From an uncultured Myxococcales bacterium (GTDB lineage Bacteria > Myxococcota > UBA727 > VGSZ01), in assembly GCA_903952805.1 (NCBI GenBank), contig CAJBHN010000489.1, forward strand, positions 1-10,918: DNA of 10,918 nucleotides. The letters run 5' to 3'. A model generated the notes under the pieces. That model was given only the letters and a program-made list of their open reading frames with translations, was not told the DNA's origin and searched no databases. This document shows positions 6,109-10,918 of the stretch, one piece after another (position 1 is the stretch's first letter; the number at the start of each line of letters is the position of its first letter). Position numbers and translations under genes: made by a program.

Positions 6109-6206
6109 GGGTCGGCTAGAGATGCGGCGTGTCAGACCCGGCCAACGCCGGCGTCGATCAGTGGATACCCGGTCAGTCGGGTCTGGCCGTCGGGAGACGG
6201 CAGGAG
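6109..6206 (+). promoter_or_regulatory. Structured leader of the rpmI-rplT operon, candidate ribosomal-protein autoregulatory element
   Basis: Two stems stand directly next to each other. Stem A pairs CAGACCCG (6133-6140) with CGGGTCTG (6178-6185). Stem B pairs GCCGTC (6186-6191) with GACGGC (6196-6201), closed by a GGGA tetraloop of the GNRA type. The rpmI Shine-Dalgarno AGGAG (6202-6206) begins at the very next base. Stems A and B could stack coaxially. An alternative helix, GGGTC (6109-6113) with GACCC (6135-6139), would break stem A. In E. coli and Bacillus, L20 represses this operon through structured leader RNA of different architecture; that this leader binds L20 is inference. Confidence 0.45.
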
Positions 6207-6214
6207 CGCGAGAG

Positions 6215-6424
6215 ATGTCGGAAAAGAAACCGAAGATGAAGACCAACCGCGCGGCGGCCAAGCGCTTCAAGAAGACTGCGACTGGCCTCGTGGTGTTCTG
6301 GGCGGAGGGCGTCCGCCATGGTCTGAGCAACAAGTCGCGCAAGCGCAACCGGAACAAGAAGAAGTCCCGGTACATGGCCAAGGGCGACGCCAAGCGCGTC
6401 GACCGCATGATCCCTTATCTCTAG
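6215..6424 (+). CDS. rpmI: 50S ribosomal protein L35
   Basis: A small, very basic protein of 69 residues in the large ribosomal subunit. The N-terminal signature PKMKTNRAAAKRFKKTATG (6-24) and the C-terminal KGDAKRVDRMIPYL (56-69) are diagnostic. The ATG at 6215 is chosen because AGGAG stands 8 bases before it and it lies closest to the canonical MPKMKT start. It still adds four residues (MSEK before KPKMKT), and the open frame upstream is leader RNA. The middle is divergent: the usual basic KxKRRxAxxRHLLTKKS segment reads VVFWAEGVRHGLSNKS (26-41), with hydrophobic and aromatic residues and a Gly in the normally Leu-Leu or Ile-Leu position. rplT follows 88 bp downstream. infC is not upstream. 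Confidence 0.93.
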   Translation: MSEKKPKMKTNRAAAKRFKKTATGLVVFWAEGVRHGLSNKSRKRNRNKKKSRYMAKGDAKRVDRMIPYL

Positions 6425-6431
6425 CCCCGGC

Positions 6432-6484
6432 GGCCGACGTCGTCGGCCAGGTGCTTCCATTTGTTTTGAATCGTCGGCCACCTG
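6432..6484 (+). promoter_or_regulatory. Alternative hairpins in the rpmI-rplT gap
   Basis: A perfect hairpin pairs GGCCGAC (6432-6438) with GTCGGCC (6442-6448) around a GTC loop. CAGGTG (6448-6453) can instead pair with CACCTG (6479-6484). CGTCGGCCA occurs twice (6441-6449 and 6472-6480). The first hairpin has no T-tract directly after it; the TTTGTTTT at about 6460-6467 is 12 bases away, so it is not a normal terminator. The two pairings compete at one base only, and the gap may contribute to coupling or processing between rpmI and rplT. Confidence 0.35.
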
Positions 6485-6512
6485 AAAACGGTCGACCTGG
6501 ACGGAGTCAGAC

Positions 6513-6863
6513 ATGGCCAGAGTCAAGGGCGGGGTCAAAACCCGTCGTCGTCACAAACGTATCTTGAAGATGGCGAAGGGCTACTACGGTTCGCGCCGTA
6601 CGATGTTCTACATCGCCAACGAGACCGTCGAGCGCGCTCTCGCATACGCCTACCGCGACCGCAAGGTCAAGAAGCGCGAGTTCCGGAAGTTGTGGATTCA
6701 GCGAATCAACGCTGCTGTTCGCCCCCACGGACTCAGCTACAGCGCGTTTATCGACCGCCTGAAGAAGACGAACATCGTCCTCGACCGGCGTGTGCTTGCC
6801 AAGTTGGCGGCAGTTGATCCTGCCGGATTTGAAGCCATCGTCACGACTGCCAAGGCAGCCTGA
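6513..6863 (+). CDS. rplT: 50S ribosomal protein L20
   Basis: A 116-residue basic protein, matching the family's 117-119. L20 binds 23S rRNA directly early in large-subunit assembly and is the repressor of its own operon in E. coli and Bacillus. Diagnostic segments are MARVKGGVKTRRRHKRILKM at the N-terminus, AKGYYGSRRTMFYIANETVERALAYAYRDRKVKKREFRKLWI in the middle (21-62), and INAAVRPHGLSYSAFIDRLK (65-84) with LDRRVLAKLAAVDPAGF (90-106) in the globular C-terminal half. The ATG at 6513 has GGAG (6503-6506) 6 bases upstream. Nothing about it is unusual. A terminator lies 42 bp after the stop. Confidence 0.97.
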   Translation: MARVKGGVKTRRRHKRILKMAKGYYGSRRTMFYIANETVERALAYAYRDRKVKKREFRKLWIQRINAAVRPHGLSYSAFIDRLKKTNIVLDRRVLAKLAAVDPAGFEAIVTTAKAA

Positions 6864-6871
6864 CGACATCG

Positions 6872-6891
6872 CCTGGGGCAGTTGCCCCGGG
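6872..6891 (+). other. Short stable hairpin before the rplT terminator
   Basis: CCTGGGGC (6872-6879) pairs with GCCCCGGG (6884-6891), with one G-U pair and an AGTT loop. It begins 9 bp after the rplT stop and precedes the intrinsic terminator by 13 bases. It could protect the 3' end of the mRNA or act as a pause hairpin. Confidence 0.5.
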
Positions 6892-6904
6892 TGATCCTCA
6901 AATC

Positions 6905-6946
6905 GAGCCCGACACGAGGTGAAGGCCTCAGTCGGGCTCTTTTTTT
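6905..6946 (+). terminator. Intrinsic terminator between rplT and pheS
   Basis: GAGCCCGAC (6905-6913) pairs perfectly with GTCGGGCTC (6931-6939). An inner GAGG/CCTC stem (6916-6919 with 6926-6929) lies inside, and seven T residues follow directly (6940-6946). It is a textbook intrinsic terminator for the rpmI-rplT transcript. The remaining 160 bases up to pheS (6947-7108) must then hold a pheS promoter, or the terminator is partly read through. I see TTGACG at 7026-7031 but no good -10 at the right distance. Confidence 0.88.
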
Positions 6947-7108
6947 GGTCCAACGGCCTCCTCCTGGTCCTTCGATCGTGAGCGTCGAGACCCAGTCGTG
7001 GGGTCCGGTGGGCATGTCGAGGTGCTTGACGGAATCGGCGGCGACGACGACAAAGACTGCGTCGTAGGCGCCTGAGCGTCTTGTGCGTGTTCATATGTGG
7101 GAGCTTGA

Positions 7109-8194
7109 GTGACCCTCGTTGAGATCGAGCAACTGCTAGACCAGAGCTTTGTGGCCGCCAAGGGAGCCCTTTCCGGAGCCAGGAACGCGGCGGAGCTTGA
7201 GGCTGCTCGTGTGCAGTTCCTCGGGCAAAAGGGCTTCATTCAGGCTGCGAAGAAGTCGGTCGGCCAGCTCACCGTCGTCGATGAGAAGAAGAGAGCAGGC
7301 AAGCTCTGCAATGATCGCGATCGCGAGTTGCAGGAGGCCTATCAGCACAACCTCTCCCGCATCGAGCAGCAGGATAGAGCGGCCGCGCTCGCCGAACGCA
7401 TTGACGTGACGTTGCCGGGACGCCGCAGCCGTCGAGGTCGTCGCCATCCGCTGACGACGACGTGCGATGACATCTTGGCGGTACTGGCGGGTCTTGGATT
7501 TCAGCCGGCTGAAGGTCCCGAGGTCGAGCACGACTTTTACAACTTCGAAGCCCTCAACATGCCGAGCGATCACCCCGCTCGCGACATGCAGGACACGTTT
7601 TACGTCGACGCCGGCGCGCGCAACGATGTCGTGCTGCGGACCCACACCAGCCCTGTTCAGGCACGCACCATGCTCGCCAGCGGCAAGCCGCCCATCCGGG
7701 TGTCTTGCTTCGGTCGCGTCTACCGCAAGGACGACGACCCGACCCATAGTCCGATGTTTCACCAGATTGAGGGGATCTACGTCGACAAAGAGGTCACCTT
7801 TGCCGACCTCAAGGGGACGCTGCAGCTCTTCGCCGAGCGTATTTTTGCTCCCGGCGTGAAGATTCGCATGCGGCCCAGCTTCTTTCCGTTCACGGAACCC
7901 TCTGTTGAAGTCGACGTTTCCTGCGTTGCCTGCGGCGGTATTGGTCACGGTGGCAGCTCGGCGGCCGACGACGGTCGATGCCGCATCTGCAAGGGAACGG
8001 GCTTCCTGGAAATCATGGGTGCCGGGATGGTTGACCCCGAGGTCTTCCGAGCTTGCAAACTCGACCCTGACGCCGTCACCGGCTTTGCCTTTGGCATTGG
8101 CATCGAGCGCGTGGCTTTGCTGCGCTACGGCATCGCCGACATCCGTCTGCTCTACGAAAACGACGAGCGTTTCTTGTCGCAATTCGTGGGTTGA
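7109..8194 (+). CDS. pheS: Phenylalanine-tRNA ligase alpha subunit
   Basis: The catalytic subunit of the (alpha-beta)2 synthetase, which charges tRNA(Phe) with phenylalanine at the expense of ATP in the cytoplasm. Residues 1-95 form the tRNA-binding coiled-coil arm. The class II catalytic domain follows: GPEVEHDFYNFEALNMPSDH from 136, the TSPVQARTM active-site segment (180-188), motif 2 FGRVYRKDDDPTHSPMFHQI from 201, and motif 3 GFAFGIGIERVALLRYGI at 325-342. After FTEPSVEVDV a cysteine-bearing insert, C272-A-A-C-like CVAC (272-275) and CRIC (291-294), gives C-x2-C-x15-C-x2-C, a probable zinc site. It accounts for the length of 361 against about 330-345. The insert is known in several bacterial lineages. 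The start is GTG at 7109, with GGGAG (7099-7103) 5 bases before it; a nearby ATG at 7095 is out of frame. Confidence 0.96.
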   Translation: MTLVEIEQLLDQSFVAAKGALSGARNAAELEAARVQFLGQKGFIQAAKKSVGQLTVVDEKKRAGKLCNDRDRELQEAYQHNLSRIEQQDRAAALAERIDVTLPGRRSRRGRRHPLTTTCDDILAVLAGLGFQPAEGPEVEHDFYNFEALNMPSDHPARDMQDTFYVDAGARNDVVLRTHTSPVQARTMLASGKPPIRVSCFGRVYRKDDDPTHSPMFHQIEGIYVDKEVTFADLKGTLQLFAERIFAPGVKIRMRPSFFPFTEPSVEVDVSCVACGGIGHGGSSAADDGRCRICKGTGFLEIMGAGMVDPEVFRACKLDPDAVTGFAFGIGIERVALLRYGIADIRLLYENDERFLSQFVG

Positions 8195-8325
8195 CGATCG
8201 GTGAACGGCTTCGTCGAAGGGATTCCCTGAGCAGCAGGGGCCGTGCCCGCGGTAGTCGTTGGCCGTCGACGTCGCGACATCCTGCGGGTTGCACCTTGAC
8301 GATCGTCGCCGGGTGGAGGACGAAC

Positions 8326-8370
8326 ATGCGCGGCCGCGTTGGCCGTCGTCGAGGTAATGGATGCGAGTAA
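8326..8370 (+). CDS. 14-codon mini-ORF overlapping the pheT start, possible leader peptide
   Basis: ATG at 8326 is preceded by GGAGG (8315-8319) at 6 bases, a better ribosome binding site than that of pheT. The product would be MRGRVGRRRGNGCE, with five arginines in 14 residues. Its TAA (8368-8370) lies just past the pheT ATG (8361), in another frame, so ribosomes ending here could re-initiate at pheT. It is an inference from spacing; a chance ORF is quite possible. Upstream, 8195-8325 shows no coding potential, only the palindrome GACGATCGTC (8298-8307). An 11-bp direct repeat, GTTGGCCGTCG, has one copy at 8258-8268 and a second at 8338-8348, inside the mini-ORF. Confidence 0.3.
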   Translation: MRGRVGRRRGNGCE

Positions 8371-10918
8371 GCGGCAAGTGGCTGAACGAGCTGGTTGACC
8401 TTCCCAAGGACATCACGCCGACGCAGATTGCCGAGCGCCTGACCTCGGCGGGGCTTGAGGTTGAGGCCATCGACGACCTCGCCAAGGACATCAACGGCGT
8501 CGTTGTGGGCCGAGTGTTGGCCTGTGTGCCTCATGAAAATGCCGACAAGCTCAATGTGTGCACCGTCGATGGAGGCAGCGCGACACCTGGTGGCCCCGTT
8601 GTCGTCGTGTGTGGCGCCAGGAACGTCCACGTCGGCGCAACCGTTTGCTTTGCAACGCCCGGGACCACCCTGCCCGGGGGCAAGAGCATTGGCGTTGCGG
8701 CGGTACGCGGTGTGACGTCCCACGGGATGCTGTGCTCGGCGACGGAACTCGGCCTGCCTGCTGACGGCGTCGATGGTCTATTGCTGTTGAATGCCGCTGA
8801 TCCTGGTGTGGTTGTCGGCGCGCCCGTTGCAGCCATCGTCGGCCGTGACGACGTTGTCTTTACCCTTGGCGTCACCCCCAACCGGCCCGACGCGTTGTCG
8901 CATTTGGGCGTCGCCCGTGAACTCGCGGCGTCGTTTCGCTCGCGCCTCAAGGTCAACACGCCGAGTTGCCCCGAGCGGGGCGGGCCCATCGATGGCCTGG
9001 CGACTGTCACCATCGAGGACACCGATGGCTGCGCCCGCTACGCGTGCCGCGTCATCGAAGACGTCATGGTGCAGCCATCGCCTCGCTGGTTGGCGGCGCG
9101 ACTCACTGCTCTTGGCATGCGCAGCATCAACACGGTCGTCGACGTCACCAACCTGGTCATGCTCGAACGTGGCTTGCCACTGCATGCATTTGACTATGAC
9201 AAGTTGGCGAAATCGGGTTCGCGCGCCCAGGTTGTGGTGCGCTCCGCCCGCAGCGACGAGCGCATTGTCACCCTCGACGGCAAAGAGCGGGTGCTGGTCG
9301 ACGGCGATGTGGTCATCGCTGACGGCGTCGACGGGGTCCGTGCGGTAGCCATCGCTGGTGTCATGGGTGGGCGAGATACTGAGGTGTCGACGACAACCAC
9401 ACGGGTGCTCTTGGAAGCCGCCTACTTCAGCGCCGCCCGCGTTCGTCGCACTGCCCGCCGCCTGGAACTGCACTCGGAGGCCAGCCACCGCTTCGAACGT
9501 GGTTGCGACCCAAATGGTGTCCAGCAGGCACTTGACCGTGCCGCAGCCCTCATTGCCGAGCTGTCGCTGACTGCCGGCGCCAAGGAGAGCAAAGGGCGCG
9601 TGGCCCGCGGCATCGTTGACGCCTACCCAAAAAAGATCGCGCCGCTGGTGGTCACCCTGCGCCCGCGCAAGGCCGCTCAGCTGCTGGGCGTGCCGGCCAA
9701 GCTGGTGGACGAGGCCAGCGCATCCAAGATGCTGCTGTCCCTCGGACTTGAGGTCGAAGGGCGAGACTCTGAAGCCATCCGGTTCCGCGTGCCGACCTAC
9801 CGCCCCGATTTGACCCGCGAGGTTGACCTCATCGAGGAACTCCTGCGCCTGCTGGGGATGGACGCCGTGCCGTCGACGCTGCCGTCCCGTGCGGGCGAAG
9901 CGGAAAGCCAACTGTTCGATGTGCGTCGTCATCGCACCCTGCAGGCGGCCAAGCGTTCGCTGTTGGCTGCTGGGTACGACGAAGCCGTCAACCTGGCCTT
10001 CGCCAGCGCTCGCGACATTGAGGCGGTTCCCCCATGGGATCGTGTTGGCGGCGAGGAAGTCATTCGGCTGAAGAATCCGCTTGGCGAGGAGCGCGGCGCC
10101 ATGCGTCGCTCGTTGTTGCCGGCCATGATGAACAACGTCGCCACCAACCATCGGCGCGGTGTGTTCGATGTGCGTCTGTTTGAAAGCGCCGTCGTGTTTC
10201 TTGGCAAGAATGCTGGCGGCGAGCGCCCTCGTCCCGAAGAACCCGGCGCCCCGGCGGGCTCCGACGCCTACGTGCGCGAGCGGCCACGCCTGGCGGGCAT
10301 CGCCACGGGGGCGTCGGCATTGCCATCTTTTGATAGCAAACCCCGGGGTCTCGACGTCTTTGACATGAAGGGGCACCTCGAAGAACTCTTTGAGCAGTTG
10401 GGTGTGCAGGTGGGTTTCCACGCCGCTGGAGACGACGCGGCGGTGCCGTTTCTCCATCCCCGCTCGGCGACCTGGCTGACGGTCAACATCGCTGGCGCCC
10501 CCGTGCGCCTCGGCGTGTTGGGGGAACTCCATCCGGCGCTGGTTGAACGGTACGAACTCGCCTCGGCTGCCGTCCTCTTCGACCTGGACATGGACCTGCT
10601 GGCCCAGTCGGCAAACACCGTCGTGCGAGCCAAACCGTTGCCCCGGTTTCCGGCCGTCCGACGTGACTTCGCTCTGATCGTCGACGCCGCCATGCCTGCA
10701 AGCTCGGTGGTCGCCCGCTTTGAGGGGTGCGCCGCGTCCCGGGGTTTCCTCGAAAAGATTGAGATCTTCGACGTTTACCAAGGCAAGGGCGTGTCGGAAG
10801 GCAAGAAGTCGGTCGCTGTTGCCGTCACCTTGAGGGCGCTGGATCGAACCCTCGCGGAGGCCGACGTCCAGCGCATTGCTGATGCCTTGTTGGCTGAGGC
10901 GGCCATCATCGGGGCCGA
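8361..10918 (+). CDS. pheT: Phenylalanine-tRNA ligase beta subunit (3' end outside window)
   Basis: The frame is open from ATG 8361 to the last base, 852 complete codons, without frameshift. The beta subunit binds and edits tRNA(Phe), clearing mischarged tyrosine. The EMAP-like tRNA-binding domain lies at about 43-150 (HENADKLNVC at 58-67, CGARNVHVGA near 90, SHGMLCSATELGL near 120). TPNRPDALSHLG follows at 172. The B3/B4 editing domain spans about 215-405 and includes DVTNLVMLERGLPLHAFDYD and SEASHRFERGCDP near 373-385. The B5 domain lies at about 430-495 and ends in PTYRPDLTREVDLIEELLRL (478 on). The synthetase-like core lies at about 515-725 (NPLGEERGAMRRSLLP near 572). The anticodon-binding FDX-ACB domain begins near 758 (RFPAVRRDFALIVD). 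Only the last few residues should be missing. At over 850 residues it is somewhat longer than the usual 790-810. Its ribosome binding site is GAGG (8351-8354), 6 bases from the start. Confidence 0.96.
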   Translation, partial: MRVSGKWLNELVDLPKDITPTQIAERLTSAGLEVEAIDDLAKDINGVVVGRVLACVPHENADKLNVCTVDGGSATPGGPVVVVCGARNVHVGATVCFATPGTTLPGGKSIGVAAVRGVTSHGMLCSATELGLPADGVDGLLLLNAADPGVVVGAPVAAIVGRDDVVFTLGVTPNRPDALSHLGVARELAASFRSRLKVNTPSCPERGGPIDGLATVTIEDTDGCARYACRVIEDVMVQPSPRWLAARLTALGMRSINTVVDVTNLVMLERGLPLHAFDYDKLAKSGSRAQVVVRSARSDERIVTLDGKERVLVDGDVVIADGVDGVRAVAIAGVMGGRDTEVSTTTTRVLLEAAYFSAARVRRTARRLELHSEASHRFERGCDPNGVQQALDRAAALIAELSLTAGAKESKGRVARGIVDAYPKKIAPLVVTLRPRKAAQLLGVPAKLVDEASASKMLLSLGLEVEGRDSEAIRFRVPTYRPDLTREVDLIEELLRLLGMDAVPSTLPSRAGEAESQLFDVRRHRTLQAAKRSLLAAGYDEAVNLAFASARDIEAVPPWDRVGGEEVIRLKNPLGEERGAMRRSLLPAMMNNVATNHRRGVFDVRLFESAVVFLGKNAGGERPRPEEPGAPAGSDAYVRERPRLAGIATGASALPSFDSKPRGLDVFDMKGHLEELFEQLGVQVGFHAAGDDAAVPFLHPRSATWLTVNIAGAPVRLGVLGELHPALVERYELASAAVLFDLDMDLLAQSANTVVRAKPLPRFPAVRRDFALIVDAAMPASSVVARFEGCAASRGFLEKIEIFDVYQGKGVSEGKKSVAVAVTLRALDRTLAEADVQRIADALLAEAAIIGA

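Noticed and set aside
6882..7067. PheM-like leader peptide or T-box before pheS
   Set aside because: No run of Phe codons is present in any frame before the terminator, and I cannot find the T-box consensus or a specifier-loop arrangement.
7136..8494. A 452-codon minus-strand frame opposite pheS and the pheS-pheT gap
   Set aside because: Antisense shadow of a clear pheS; no recognisable domain and no ribosome binding site.
8778..10781. A 667-codon open frame on the minus strand opposite pheT
   Set aside because: It is antisense to a fully recognisable PheT. Long antisense frames are expected in GC-rich genes with strong third-position bias, and the translation shows no family motif.

Overview
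The window looks like a stretch of chromosome from a GC-rich, didermic (Gram-negative type) bacterium. An outer-membrane-like beta-rich protein, a FecR-domain periplasmic protein and an exported HtrA/DegQ protease sit beside ordinary housekeeping genes. Separate spmA and spmB genes, a Cys4-containing PheS insert and the overall style suggest a myxobacterium-like, bradymonad-like or other former 'deltaproteobacterial' lineage. That placement is inference and only moderately supported. I see no mobile element with a transposase, no CRISPR array, no rRNA or tRNA gene, and no defence or secondary-metabolite system.

Layout. (1) Positions 1-582 hold the 3' end of a plus-strand gene for a small beta-rich, probably membrane-barrel protein. 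It converges on a minus-strand operon, spmA-spmB (2004 to 779, ATGA overlap); the 196-bp gap between them holds three consecutive hairpins without U-tracts. (2) Divergent from spmA is a plus-strand pair, a FecR-like exported protein (2143-2967) and the 23S rRNA 2'-O-methyltransferase rlmE (2975-3619). It is closed by a perfect 17-bp bidirectional terminator. (3) On the other side of that terminator a minus-strand gene (4143 to 3727) encodes a 138-residue proline-rich protein starting MCGGGG. It has a good extended -10 promoter and a good ribosome binding site but no recognisable family. (4) A long intergenic stretch (4217-4582) carries an 88-bp nested inverted repeat, then comes an HtrA-type serine protease with two PDZ domains (4583-6034). 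(5) A translation operon follows: rpmI (L35), rplT (L20), pheS and pheT (cut by the window end).

How it works together. The right-hand third is the conserved rpmI-rplT-pheS-pheT block, but infC, which usually stands directly before rpmI, is replaced by htrA. A structured leader (two adjacent stems, the second ending at the rpmI Shine-Dalgarno) stands where an L20-type autoregulatory element would be expected. An intrinsic terminator between rplT and pheS separates the ribosomal genes from the synthetase genes, or makes pheST subject to attenuation. pheS and pheT are unusually far apart (166 bp), and a 14-codon ORF with a better ribosome binding site than pheT overlaps the pheT start.

Nothing here is clearly a new multi-gene system. 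The points most worth a second look are the nested inverted repeat before htrA, the rpmI leader, the mini-ORF before pheT, and the unrecognised proline-rich gene.
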